A DNA stretch of 64,000 nucleotides. It comes from Acutalibacter muris. GTDB taxonomy: Bacteria > Bacillota > Clostridia > Oscillospirales > Acutalibacteraceae. Shown in pieces: positions 50,505-58,856 of the stretch. The stretch covers positions 3,472,001-3,536,000 of the forward strand of contig NZ_CP021422.1 in the NCBI RefSeq assembly GCF_002201475.1. The letters are read 5' to 3'. The notes below the pieces were generated by a model. It made no database searches and was not told where the DNA came from. It saw only the letters and a program-made list of their open reading frames with translations. Each line of letters opens with the position of its first letter. Positions within the stretch are counted from its first letter, which is position 1. The translations under genes and the position numbers were made by a program.

Positions 50505-50998
50505 TAGCCCAGCTCCCCCCTGAGAGACTCGTCGTCCTCCACCCAGGTTTTAACGTCTATGCTCCTGAAGCTGTCCTTGTCGTCCCGGACTATCACCCGG
50601 GCTATCCCGGCGTTTATGACCATGCGCTTGCACATGGAGCAGCAGACGGCGTTTTTTATATAGCTGCCGTCGGAGACCTCCTTGCCCACAAGGTATAGGT
50701 CGGCCCCAAGCATTTCCTTTCTGGAGGCGCTTATGATGGCGTTGGCCTCAGCATGCACCGAGCGGCAGAGCTCGTACCTCTCCCCTCTCGGTATCTCCAG
50801 CTTCTGCCTAAGGCAGTACCCCAGGTCCGAGCAGTTGGCCCGGCCCCTGGGCGCGCCCACATAGCCGGTGGACACCACCTCGTCGTCCTTCACAATCACC
50901 GCCCCATAGTGATGCCTAAGGCACGTGCACCGCTGGGCCACTATCTCGGCCAGGTCCAGGTAGTAATTTATCTTGTCCCGCCGCTCAAAGCCGCTCAT
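50501..50998 (-). CDS. dCMP deaminase family protein
   Basis: 165 residues of the cytidine/deoxycytidylate deaminase fold. HAEANAI holds the zinc His and catalytic Glu; CCSMC holds two Cys ligands. RHHYGAVIVKDDEVVSTGYVG and NCSDLG are typical of dCMP deaminases and ComEB. It would make dUMP for thymidylate synthesis. ATG at 50998 is chosen (GGGGGA 7 nt upstream); an ATG two codons earlier is possible. Confidence 0.88.
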   Translation of the reverse strand: MSGFERRDKINYYLDLAEIVAQRCTCLRHHYGAVIVKDDEVVSTGYVGAPRGRANCSDLGYCLRQKLEIPRGERYELCRSVHAEANAIISASRKEMLGADLYLVGKEVSDGSYIKNAVCCSMCKRMVINAGIARVIVRDDKDSFRSIDVKTWVEDDESLRGELGY

Positions 50999-51118
50999 AC
51001 TCATTCCCCCGGATATGTTTTTTCTTATTTTATCACATATAAGTGGGAAAGGCAACTTTACTTTTCCTCCGGGAAATGATAAAATACATACAACGGCATC
51101 TTTGAGGGGTGAGAGGAT

Positions 51119-53218
51119 TTGTACGGCTCGTTCACAGGCGGCATGGCCGCCGTAGTTTTCCTGTGCTTTTTCCAGCTCTGCGGCCTGTGCCTTTCGGCGG
51201 TAATATTCCCCCGGGAGGGCCCGGGGACAAGGGCCCTCCTGGGCAGCGTCCTGGGCAGCGTCTCCCTGCAGTGGCTCCCGGCCCTTATGGGCTTTGTGTC
51301 CGGCTTCACCCGGGCGGGGCATATGGCGGCGGCGGTGATAATTACGCTTGCCGTCTGCGGGACGCTCATATGGGCCAAAAGGTCCGGGCGGGCCGTATCT
51401 ATAGGCATAAAGGACCTCCCCGGCGCGTTCCTGCGGCACAAATTTCTATTTTTCGTCCTGGCTCTGTGGATAGTATACTGCGTACTGGTCCCCCACTCCT
51501 TCTACTGGCAGGACAATATAATCTACAGCAGCCAGGCCACCTACGGCGATATGTCCATGCACCTGAGCTTTATCACAAGCCTAGCCCGCCAGGGGACCTT
51601 CCCCCCAAGCTACTCCCTTCTGCCGGGCACAAGGCTCAGCTACCCCTTTCTCTCGGACAGCATCTCCTCGAGCCTGTACCTTCTGGGCGCGCCCCTGCGC
51701 CTTGCCTATTGTCTGCCCATGCTCCTCTCCGGGGCCCAGGTGTTCTTCGGGGGCTGGCTGTTTTTAAGGGTCCTTTCCGGGAGCGATAAAAAGGCCGGGC
51801 TGGCCTTCACCTTCTTCTTCTTGAACGGCGGGCTGGGGCTCATGTACTTCCTGGGCGGGGAGGAGGGTAACTTCTCCCGCATTTTTACCGCCTTTTACGA
51901 GACCCCCACCAACTACTCCCTGGAGAATATCCGCTGGGTCAACGTGATAGTGGACATGATGCTGCCCCAGCGGGCCACCTTGTTCGGCTGGGCCCTATTA
52001 TTTCCCACCCTGTACCTGCTTACAAGGGCCGTGTTCCACCATAAGCGTCGGTACTATCTTATAGCCGGGCTCATGGCCGGGGCCCTGCCCATGATACATA
52101 CCCACTCCTTTCTGGCCCTGGGCCTGGTCTGCGGGGCCTGGCTCACGGCCCGGCTCTTCAGGGACAACAGGCTCTCCGTGTTCGCCGCGCGCCTTGGAAA
52201 GGCGCTGATACCCCTGGGGCTCATAGCCATGCTGACAATGCAGGCCGTGCTCTCTCCCGAGGACCGCAGCAACTCCGACAGGCTCCTGGGGCTTTTCCTC
52301 TCGGTGTTCTCCCTATGGGCCGGTGTGCTCCTGCTGCTCCTTATAGGCTCCATAAAAAAGCGCAGGATAAGACCCGTCATATTCACCTGGGGTGCGCTCC
52401 TGCTGGCCGCCCTGGCCCTCGCTCTGCCCCAGCTCTTTACCTGGACCTTTCGTCAGGTGTCAAGCGGCGGCATGGTCCGGGGGCATTTCGGCTGGGTCAT
52501 AGGCGACGACAACTATCTGTGGTTCTATCTGAAGAACATAGGCCCCGTGTGGGTGTTCGCCCTTATAGGCCTGCTTACGGCGGATAAAAGGCGCTTTGCC
52601 CGGTGCTGCCCGCCCATGGCCATATGGTTCGTAGCGGAGCTTATTGAGTTCCAGCCCAACGACTACGACAATAATAAGCTGTTGTATGTAGGTTTCCTGT
52701 TCCTCTGCTGCGCGGCGGCGGACTGTATCTGGGGCCTGCTGGAGCTGATACCCAAAAAGGCCCCGCAGCTTGTATCGGCGGCGCTTCTCTCCGCCCTGCT
52801 GGCCGCCCCCGCCGCTTTGACCGTAGCCCGGGAGTATGTGTCCCGCTATGAGCTTTACGGCACCGGGGCCATGAACCTTGCCCTGTTCATCGACGACCAG
52901 CTCCCAAGGGACGCGGTCCTCATGACCGACCAGCGGCACAATAATGAGGCCGCGGCCCTGGCCGGCCGGAACATCGTCTGCGGCTCTCCCATCTACCTCT
53001 ATTATCACGGGCTCAACTACTATCAGCAGGAGTGGGACCTGCGGACCATGTATGAGGAGCCGGGAAAGAATTTGGAGCTGTTTAAGAGGCACGGCGTAGA
53101 TTATGTGCTCATAAGCGACTTCGAAAAAAAATCCTATACGGTGGACACGGCCTGGTTCGATGAAAACCTCCCCAAGGAGTTTGACGACGGCGGGCGCATA
53201 CTGTACCGCGTAGATTGA
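51119..53218 (+). CDS. Large membrane protein, GT-C-like
   Basis: 699 residues with about 13 membrane segments and a soluble C-terminal region (about 590-699). Long loops such as TYGDMSMHLSFITSLARQGTFPP and the His/Asp pattern resemble GT-C glycosyltransferases that use polyprenyl-phosphate sugars, but no exact family can be named. The start is uncertain: TTG at 51119 follows AGGGGTGA; an ATG at 51143 is the alternative. ksgA follows after 21 bp. Confidence 0.75.
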   Translation: MYGSFTGGMAAVVFLCFFQLCGLCLSAVIFPREGPGTRALLGSVLGSVSLQWLPALMGFVSGFTRAGHMAAAVIITLAVCGTLIWAKRSGRAVSIGIKDLPGAFLRHKFLFFVLALWIVYCVLVPHSFYWQDNIIYSSQATYGDMSMHLSFITSLARQGTFPPSYSLLPGTRLSYPFLSDSISSSLYLLGAPLRLAYCLPMLLSGAQVFFGGWLFLRVLSGSDKKAGLAFTFFFLNGGLGLMYFLGGEEGNFSRIFTAFYETPTNYSLENIRWVNVIVDMMLPQRATLFGWALLFPTLYLLTRAVFHHKRRYYLIAGLMAGALPMIHTHSFLALGLVCGAWLTARLFRDNRLSVFAARLGKALIPLGLIAMLTMQAVLSPEDRSNSDRLLGLFLSVFSLWAGVLLLLLIGSIKKRRIRPVIFTWGALLLAALALALPQLFTWTFRQVSSGGMVRGHFGWVIGDDNYLWFYLKNIGPVWVFALIGLLTADKRRFARCCPPMAIWFVAELIEFQPNDYDNNKLLYVGFLFLCCAAADCIWGLLELIPKKAPQLVSAALLSALLAAPAALTVAREYVSRYELYGTGAMNLALFIDDQLPRDAVLMTDQRHNNEAAALAGRNIVCGSPIYLYYHGLNYYQQEWDLRTMYEEPGKNLELFKRHGVDYVLISDFEKKSYTVDTAWFDENLPKEFDDGGRILYRVD

Positions 53219-53239
53219 TTCATGAAAGGAGCAAAACCC

Positions 53240-54112
53240 ATGCCCCCCTCCCTCTCCGACCCCCGCGCCCTGCGGGAGCTTTTACAACGCCACGGCCTGC
53301 GTCTCTCCAAGGGCCTGGGCCAGAACTTCCTGATAAACCCTTCTGTCTGCCCCCGGATGGCCGCCGCCTGTGGCGCGGAGGGCTGCGCCGGGGTCCTGGA
53401 GGTGGGCCCGGGGGTGGGTGTGCTCACCCGGGAGCTGTCCTCCACAGCTAAAAAGGTGGTCTCCGTGGAGCTGGACCACAGGCTGCTGCCGATTTTAGAG
53501 GAGACCCTCTCGGACTGTACTAACGTGGAGATAGTCCAGGGTGACATACTAAAGCTGGACCTTCACCGGCTCATAGAGGAAAAGCTCTCCGGCGGGCCCG
53601 TGTGCGTCTGCGCCAATCTCCCTTACTATATCACCTCGCCGGTGATAATGGCCCTTTTAGAGGGCGGCCTGCCCCTTACCGCCGTCACCGTCATGGTGCA
53701 GAAGGAGGCGGCGGCGCGGCTCTGCGCACCGCCGGGGGTGCGGGAGTGCGGGGCCGTCAGCGTCAGCGTCCACTACCGAAGCCGCCCCCAGGTGCTGTTC
53801 CAGGTGGGCCGGGGGAGCTTTATGCCCCCGCCCAATGTGGACTCCAGCGTAATACGCTTCGATATGCTCCCGGAGCCCCCGGTAAGGGTCCGGAACGAGG
53901 ACATACTTTTCAAAGTGGCCCGGGGGGCCTTCGCCCAGCGGAGAAAGACGGCGGCAAACTCCCTCTCGGGAGCCCTTCGGCTGCCGAAGGGGCTTATAGA
54001 GGGGCGGCTGGCGCAAGCCGGAATACCGATAAATGCCAGGGCCGAGCAGCTGACCCTTGCCCAGTTCGGGACGCTGTCCGATGCCCTTTGCGACGATATT
54101 TACGGGGGGTGA
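53240..54112 (+). CDS. ksgA: 16S rRNA dimethyladenosine transferase KsgA/RsmA
   Basis: 290 residues. QNFLINPSV, SAM motif EVGPGVGVLTREL, VSVELDHRL and NLPYYITSPV (motif IV) are typical, as is FMPPPNVDS. It dimethylates A1518 and A1519 of 16S rRNA during ribosome assembly. Start at 53240 has AAAGGAG 8 nt upstream; an ATG six codons earlier overlaps it. The Erm-like paralogue at 4784 differs in motif IV and length. Confidence 0.95.
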   Translation: MPPSLSDPRALRELLQRHGLRLSKGLGQNFLINPSVCPRMAAACGAEGCAGVLEVGPGVGVLTRELSSTAKKVVSVELDHRLLPILEETLSDCTNVEIVQGDILKLDLHRLIEEKLSGGPVCVCANLPYYITSPVIMALLEGGLPLTAVTVMVQKEAAARLCAPPGVRECGAVSVSVHYRSRPQVLFQVGRGSFMPPPNVDSSVIRFDMLPEPPVRVRNEDILFKVARGAFAQRRKTAANSLSGALRLPKGLIEGRLAQAGIPINARAEQLTLAQFGTLSDALCDDIYGG

Positions 54113-54117
54113 AGTGA

Positions 54118-54300
54118 ATGAGTGAATTGGAGCGCGGGCTGTACCGTTTCCTGCTGATAGTGGACGGCCTTGCGATACTGGTCAGCATGGTGGCGGGCCC
54201 GCTGCGGCACACCTCGATAGCCATCGGGTCGGCTGCCTCGGCGGCGCTGATATCCGTGTGCCTGATAATCTACGGGCTGCATTTCTGGCCCAGGCAGTAA
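54118..54300 (+). CDS. Small membrane protein, 60 aa
   Basis: 60 residues with two hydrophobic segments (about 9-27 and 36-54). GGGGGGTGA is a good ribosome binding site, 5 bp after ksgA. No family recognised; co-transcribed with ksgA. Confidence 0.65.
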   Translation: MSELERGLYRFLLIVDGLAILVSMVAGPLRHTSIAIGSAASAALISVCLIIYGLHFWPRQ

Positions 54301-54317
54301 TTTGAATAGAATGGATA

Positions 54318-54343
54318 GGCCCACGGCAGCATTGCCGCGGGCC
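54318..54343. terminator. Hairpin between convergent genes
   Basis: An 11-pair stem with one mismatch (GGCCCACGGCA against TGCCGCGGGCC) and a 4-nt loop separates the small membrane gene from the CD3324-type gene; T runs are weak. Confidence 0.55.
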
Positions 54344-54346
54344 CTC

Positions 54347-54643
54347 TCATTTGCCTTTATGTCCGGCTTCGCCGGCCTTTCGCTCCTCTAGAATTATCCT
54401 GCGGACGGTCTTCTCCGTCAGGAAAAACTCCCCGGCAAGCTGTTCCGGGCTTTCGCCCTCCAGATACCGGCGGTATATCTCCCGGTTGCGCCGGGCGGTC
54501 TCCGCCTTGCTGTGGGTGCGTTCGCCCCAGGACAGCCGGTTCTCCTCTTTTCGGGGAATGTACAAATAGGCCCCGTCCACATACTGCTGAAGCTGACTGA
54601 GAAGCTTCGCGGGCAGTATGTCCTGTGCCTTTACATAGCGCAT
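54347..54643 (-). CDS. CD3324 family protein
   Basis: 98 residues. MRYVKAQDILPAKLLSQLQQYVDGAYLYIPRK is the family's conserved N-terminus; residues 45-85 form an HTH (LAGEFFLTEKTVRRIILEE). Likely a DNA-binding regulator of Clostridia; targets unknown. ATG at 54643 follows AGGAGG. Its mRNA leader carries a long hairpin (54678-54729). Confidence 0.88.
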   Translation of the reverse strand: MRYVKAQDILPAKLLSQLQQYVDGAYLYIPRKEENRLSWGERTHSKAETARRNREIYRRYLEGESPEQLAGEFFLTEKTVRRIILEERKAGEAGHKGK

Positions 54644-54677
54644 AGGTGCTCCTCCTAAAAATAAGTTTTCCAGGATG

Positions 54678-54729
54678 AGCAAAGGCTATTGCGCTGTTGT
54701 TCACATTTATTTAGCGCCCAGCCTTTGCT
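54678..54729 (-). promoter_or_regulatory. Structured leader of the CD3324-type gene
   Basis: AGCAAAGGCT (54678-54687) pairs with AGCCTTTGCT (54720-54729) and an inner GCGCT/AGCGC stem adds to it. It lies about 35 bp before the ribosome binding site in the predicted transcript. I do not recognise a riboswitch class. Confidence 0.5.
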
Positions 54730-54790
54730 ATGCGCCCTCTACAGATCGGGTCAAAGCGGTCTCCCCCCTTATCGCTCATTTGATGGTATC

Positions 54791-54819
54791 ATTATAACCC
54801 AAACGCGCTGGCGCTGCAA
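54791..54819 (-). promoter_or_regulatory. Promoter of the CD3324-type gene
   Basis: TTGCAG (54814-54819), 17 bp, TATAAT (54791-54796) on the minus strand; leader about 140 nt. Confidence 0.7.
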
Positions 54820-54850
54820 GCGCGGATTTGGCTCTGTAATGTCACAAGGC

Positions 54851-54879
54851 TTGCGGTCCCCACATCCGTCCCTTATACT
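54851..54879 (+). promoter_or_regulatory. Promoter of rpmB
   Basis: TTGCGG (54851-54856), 17 bp, TATACT (54874-54879). Confidence 0.6.
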
Positions 54880-54923
54880 GGAAGCAAAGCCCAAAGCATA
54901 GGCCCGGAAAGGAGGGAACGGAT

Positions 54924-55121
54924 TTGCGCTGTGAAATCTGCGGAAAGACCACCGTATTCGGCAAGAAGGTGGCCCATGACCGAATGTATATCAACGCCCG
55001 CACGCCGAAAAAGATAAAGCCCAACCTGCACCATATGATGGTGGACACGCCAAAGGGTAGGAAACGGATGACGGTGTGCACCCGCTGTATGCGGACGCTG
55101 CGAAAGCGCGAGACGCTCTGA
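54924..55121 (+). CDS. rpmB: 50S ribosomal protein L28
   Basis: 65 residues. CEICGK at the start and CTRCMRTL at the end are the two Cys pairs of the zinc-type L28, with PNLHHMMVDTPKG between. TTG start at 54924 with AGGAGGG upstream; the stretch upstream has no better start. Confidence 0.95.
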   Translation: MRCEICGKTTVFGKKVAHDRMYINARTPKKIKPNLHHMMVDTPKGRKRMTVCTRCMRTLRKRETL

Positions 55122-55225
55122 CGCATCTTGCGCTGAAAAAAATATCTTGACGAACGGCCGCGATTATGCTATAATCAGACGGTGGACAGGGAGGGGTTAA
55201 AAACCCGGCTTGCCCACCGATAGCT

Positions 55226-55299
55226 GCGGGTGTAGTTCAGTGGTAGAACTCCAGCCTTCCAAGCTGGTCGTGTGGGTTCGATTCCCATCACCCGCTCCA
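55226..55299 (+). tRNA. tRNA-Gly(TCC)
   Basis: Acceptor GCGGGTG/CACCCGC, anticodon loop CTTCCAA, T loop TTCGATT, encoded CCA. Confidence 0.96.
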
Positions 55300-55369
55300 A
55301 AGCGCCCATAAGGGCGTTTCCCCGAAAGGGGAAGATATTTTCGTGGGCCAAAGGGTATGCCCCGGACAC

Positions 55370-55446
55370 GCGCCAATAGCTCAGCTGGATAGAGCAACTG
55401 CCTTCTAAGCAGTAGGCCAGGGGTTCGAGTCCCTTTTGGCGCGCCA
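55370..55446 (+). tRNA. tRNA-Arg(TCT)
   Basis: Acceptor GCGCCAA/TTGGCGC, anticodon loop CTTCTAA, T loop TTCGAGT, encoded CCA. Confidence 0.96.
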
Positions 55447-55449
55447 TAT

Positions 55450-55527
55450 GGTGGACGTAGCTTAGCTGGTCAAAGCGCCAGATTGTGGCTCTGGAGACCG
55501 TGGGTTCGAATCCCACCGCCCACCCCA
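55450..55527 (+). tRNA. tRNA-His(GTG)
   Basis: Anticodon loop TTGTGGC, T loop TTCGAAT, extra 5' G as usual for tRNA-His, encoded CCA; the acceptor stem has one A-C mismatch. Confidence 0.94.
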
Positions 55528-55532
55528 CACTA

Positions 55533-55628
55533 AGAGTTCCTGAAATTTCAATTTCAGGAACTCTGTGCCTTAGCCCTTGGCTAAGGTCAGAGGCACGGAG
55601 TTTAATTCTTGTAATTAGGCTCCGTGTC
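55533..55628. repeat. Three hairpins between tRNA-His and tRNA-Gln
   Basis: AGAGTTCCTGAAAT/ATTTCAGGAACTCT (14 bp, 55533-55564), CCTTAGCC/GGCTAAGG (55568-55586) and CACGGAG/CTCCGTG (about 55594-55626) follow each other. The first shares its 9-bp core arms with the palindrome at 25378. Confidence 0.65.
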
Positions 55629-55636
55629 TCCCATAT

Positions 55637-55712
55637 TGGGCTGTCGCCAAGCGGTAAGGCAACGGACTTTGACTCCGTCATCCCGTGGGTTCGAATCCCG
55701 CCAGCCCAGCCA
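55637..55712 (+). tRNA. tRNA-Gln(TTG)
   Basis: Acceptor TGGGCTG/CAGCCCA, anticodon TTG within CTTTGAC, T loop TTCGAAT, encoded CCA. It is the last backbone gene before the AT-rich island. Confidence 0.96.
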
Positions 55713-55715
55713 AAA

Positions 55716-55753
55716 GGAGACAAAAGCATTTAGAGGCTTTTGCCTCCTTTTTT
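55716..55753 (+). terminator. Terminator of the tRNA cluster
   Basis: A 12-bp stem with one mismatch (GGAGACAAAAGC/GCTTTTGCCTCC) followed by TTTTTT. Confidence 0.88.
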
Positions 55754-55912
55754 ATGCTCTAAAGTTCTATTGCAGAAACAAATAAAGCGTGGATAGCGTC
55801 ATAATCCGCGTTTTTTATTCTTAAACATACAAGAAACGCCTGATAAACCACTAATAATCAGGTTCAACAGGATAAAAGGGCACAATTAATTCCACTAATT
55901 TGTATGTTATAC

Positions 55913-55941
55913 TTGAAAATGCTCGAGTAATCGACTATAAT
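55913..55941 (+). promoter_or_regulatory. Promoter at the left of the island
   Basis: TTGAAA (55913-55918), 17 bp, TATAAT (55936-55941). The region 55754-55912 before it shows AT-rich sequence without a gene. Confidence 0.75.
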
Positions 55942-55960
55942 GTAAGAAAGGAAGATAATC

Positions 55961-56356
55961 GTGAAGTTGTCCCCATTGGAATCAAAAATCTTCGGCAAAG
56001 TATGCTATGGCTTTCGACGTGACAAGAACAAGAGCGTAGAAACAGTTGAGCCGGAGGCCGAAATCGTGCGAGAGATATTTGGCCTATACCTGTCAGGAAA
56101 CAGCTTGGAGAAAATTCAAGAGCATTTGCGCAAGCAAGGTATTCCTTCTCCGTCCGGGAGAACGGTGTGGAGCCGTGATGTGCTGAATAAGCTACTAAAC
56201 AACTATAAGTACACGTTTGGCGTTATCGACCACACCACATACTTTGCTGTGGAAGAAATGAAATCAAATCGATGTAGAAATCCCAATCGGAATATTGAGG
56301 ATGATGAAGAATGGAACGTGCAAGTCAATCTGAACTACTATGGGCCTACGCTATAA
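55961..56356 (+). pseudogene. Fragment of a large serine recombinase
   Basis: 131 residues matching the middle Recombinase domain of large serine recombinases (EAEIVREIFGLYLSGNSLEKIQEHLRKQGIPS, then VLNKLLNNYKY). The catalytic resolvase domain and the zinc-ribbon end are missing. GTG start with GAAAGGAAG upstream means it may be translated. Low GC. It is probably a remnant of the recombinase that once moved the island. Confidence 0.7.
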
Positions 56357-56919
56357 CGCGGGATGAGTATGCCAAGAGGCTAAGTGAAAAATCGCTGCTC
56401 AAAGCTGAAGACCTAGGGTTTATACGAGACCGTATCTTCGAGCTTATCAACCGTGGAGAGGCTAACATTCATGGCCCGAAGGAGGAGCAAAGACTTCAAG
56501 CGGTTGTAGAAAAGTATTTATATCCTGAAGCTGACTATATCTCGCTGACAGATATCGCAAAGCGATTTAACCCAGAGAATCCAAGTTATGTGATTCAAAG
56601 CTGGCTGCGCAGTAGGAATACGATTGCATTTTTAGGCCAGTGGGAAAGAGAAAATAATTCCAATTTTAATGAGCAGGCTTTTCAGCAATTACTCGTTGAT
56701 GTTCGCTCTCCCTCCTATACCTTGACTCCTGTCAGATGGATTGAGAGAGTAAATGCTGTCGGGATTATCTCTAAGAGGGGAAAAAATGGTGGCACTGCAG
56801 CTCACCCCTTCATTGCTTGTGATTTCGAGATGTGGAATGATGTGGCTTTTCGATTCAGAGTAATATCTAATTTGGTTAACAGCAATTCTTGTTTACATTA
56901 TTTTAAAACCTTAAAATAA
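56311..56919 (+). CDS. KilA-N domain protein
   Basis: 202 residues. The KilA-N DNA-binding domain spans about 75-190: DYISLTDIAKRFNPENPSYV, SRNTIAFLGQWE and KRGKNGGTAAHPFIACDF. The N-terminal part is charged helix. KilA-N proteins occur in phages and mobile elements and probably bind DNA. It overlaps the recombinase fragment in another frame and precedes qatA by 64 bp; a regulatory link is possible but not shown. Confidence 0.82.
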   Translation: MERASQSELLWAYAITRDEYAKRLSEKSLLKAEDLGFIRDRIFELINRGEANIHGPKEEQRLQAVVEKYLYPEADYISLTDIAKRFNPENPSYVIQSWLRSRNTIAFLGQWERENNSNFNEQAFQQLLVDVRSPSYTLTPVRWIERVNAVGIISKRGKNGGTAAHPFIACDFEMWNDVAFRFRVISNLVNSNSCLHYFKTLK

Positions 56920-56952
56920 CAACTAGAGTCTTTTGTAAACTAATTAGTTGTT
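56918..56952. promoter_or_regulatory. Inverted repeat before qatA
   Basis: AACAACTA (56918-56925) and TAGTTGTT (56945-56952) flank a 19-bp AT-rich spacer. It may be an operator or a short hairpin; no clear -10/-35 pair is seen. Confidence 0.4.
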
Positions 56953-56983
56953 CGATATATAAAAACAAAAGGAGAAATGACAA

Positions 56984-58855
56984 TTGTGGTTGGATAACGC
57001 TTCCCGTATTGATATGCTTTTTTACTCTCCATATGCAGATACTATAGTAAATTTCACAAAAAATTCATGCCTAACGCCATTGACTGTCGGCTTATATGGC
57101 AGTTGGGGGGCAGGCAAATCATCTCTCCTACAGCTTATCGAGCAACGAATTGAGGATAATAAAGATGGTACTGTCTGTATTTCTTTGAATGCATGGCAAT
57201 TTGAAGGGTATGAAGATGCAAAAGTGGCTATAATGGAGTCTCTTTTGAAAGCATTGAAAGAGAATGAATCATTTTTTGAAAAAGCACAAGAGAAGATTAC
57301 CAAACTATTGTCACGTGTTGATTATTTAAAAATAGGTAAGAGTATTATTCGAAAAGGACTTCCTTATGCAATCGGAATGTTAACCGGAAATCCCTTGCCA
57401 ATTGCTTTTAATCTTTCTGTAGAAGCTTTGGATGCAGGCGATTTGTTGACAAAATTGCAAACCTTCAAGAATGAATATATTAACGAAAGTGAAAAAGAGA
57501 ATACTCTTACCGAAAACATTAGGAAATTTCGAGAAGAATTTGAGGAAATGCTAGAAGATGTATCTTCGGTTAAAAATTTAGTGGTAATTATAGATGACTT
57601 GGACAGATGTTCACCTGAGAGAATTATTGATACCCTTGAGGCGATTAAGCTATTTCTTTCTGTAAGAAAGACAACATTTATTGTAGCTGTAGATCAAAGG
57701 ATTATCGAATATGCTGTAAATATTAAATATCCCCAAATTGATGGATTTGCAATATCGTCTGATTATATTGAAAAGATAATTCAGCTTCCAATAAAAATAC
57801 CTGAATTGTCTCCCAAAGACATCGAAAATTATTTATTGCTGCTAATATCTCAGCTTCATATATCTGAAGATGCATTTGGGACACTTATCAAAGAAATTTA
57901 CGATAATAAAATGATGATTCGTGATAAAGTATTGATGCATAGCGAGATATCAGCGATTATAGAAAACAAGCAATGCTCATACAAAGAAGGCACATCTAAG
58001 AGTTCATTTGATGCAGATGTATCCATTATTTCTAAGATTAGCCCGACTGTATCAAGCAGTCTTAAAGGTAACCCTCGACAGGCCAAGCGATTTCTAAATA
58101 CGTTTTTTGTTAGGAAGAACCTAGCGTCACTATATTTTGGTGAGGACATTGATTTGTCAGTTATGGCAAAGCTTTTGGCCCTAGAAATAATTGAAATACG
58201 AGCATTTAGAAAGTTATATGAGTGGAGTAGCAATTTTGATGGAGAAATTAAACAGCTAAAAGAAATAGAACAGCGCATTAAAGACGGAATAGAACTTGAC
58301 GAGGAATATGCTCTTTGGGCTACCCCCAGAATCACTAAATGGCTAAAAAGTGAACCAATAGAGTTATATAAACAAGATCTCAGCAAATATTTCTATTTAT
58401 CCAGAGAAGCCCTTAGTAGCGTGGAAAGCATTTCCTCAACATTTAGTGAAGCAGAGCGTAAAATGTTATCGGCTTTTCAGAATTGCATGAAGGGGCAGGA
58501 GAATTCACGTATTGAAGAATTGAAAAAAATGGAGCCTATATCTCAACGGAATATATGTGATGCCCTTATTGAACATTTTAAAACTGATTCTATTGGGCTC
58601 AGTATAATTGCTCCCATATATTGTAATTATGTTGATTGTAGAGCGGACATAAATGAAGTTCTTTTGCAAAAACCACGTGCATTTTTTACAATGCCCACGA
58701 TCCCACATATGGCAATGATGTATAGCGCATGCCCAACACAATTTGATGAGCTACTCAACCAATTAAAGCAAAAGGGGAGTATAAAAGAGGAAATATGTGC
58801 TAGGATTAGTAACAGAAACGACATAGCTACTACGGTTGAAAGAAAGGGGTGGTGA
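56984..58855 (+). CDS. qatA: QatA: KAP family P-loop ATPase
   Basis: 623 residues. Walker A GSWGAGKSS near residue 42, Walker B VVIIDDLDRCSPERI near 205, then VAVDQRIIEYAV and ISSDYIEKIIQLP, typical of KAP NTPases. In QatABCD, an anti-phage system known from E. coli, QatA is the ATPase. The order KAP ATPase-QatB-QueC-TatD here is the same. TTG start at 56984, AAGGAG 9 nt upstream. AT-rich codon use unlike the backbone. Confidence 0.88.
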   Translation: MWLDNASRIDMLFYSPYADTIVNFTKNSCLTPLTVGLYGSWGAGKSSLLQLIEQRIEDNKDGTVCISLNAWQFEGYEDAKVAIMESLLKALKENESFFEKAQEKITKLLSRVDYLKIGKSIIRKGLPYAIGMLTGNPLPIAFNLSVEALDAGDLLTKLQTFKNEYINESEKENTLTENIRKFREEFEEMLEDVSSVKNLVVIIDDLDRCSPERIIDTLEAIKLFLSVRKTTFIVAVDQRIIEYAVNIKYPQIDGFAISSDYIEKIIQLPIKIPELSPKDIENYLLLLISQLHISEDAFGTLIKEIYDNKMMIRDKVLMHSEISAIIENKQCSYKEGTSKSSFDADVSIISKISPTVSSSLKGNPRQAKRFLNTFFVRKNLASLYFGEDIDLSVMAKLLALEIIEIRAFRKLYEWSSNFDGEIKQLKEIEQRIKDGIELDEEYALWATPRITKWLKSEPIELYKQDLSKYFYLSREALSSVESISSTFSEAERKMLSAFQNCMKGQENSRIEELKKMEPISQRNICDALIEHFKTDSIGLSIIAPIYCNYVDCRADINEVLLQKPRAFFTMPTIPHMAMMYSACPTQFDELLNQLKQKGSIKEEICARISNRNDIATTVERKGW

Positions 58856-58856
58856 G

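Noticed and set aside
55175..55729. A 184-codon minus-strand frame across the tRNA cluster
   Set aside because: It is antisense to four tRNA genes; such frames are a well-known artefact of translated tRNA sequence.
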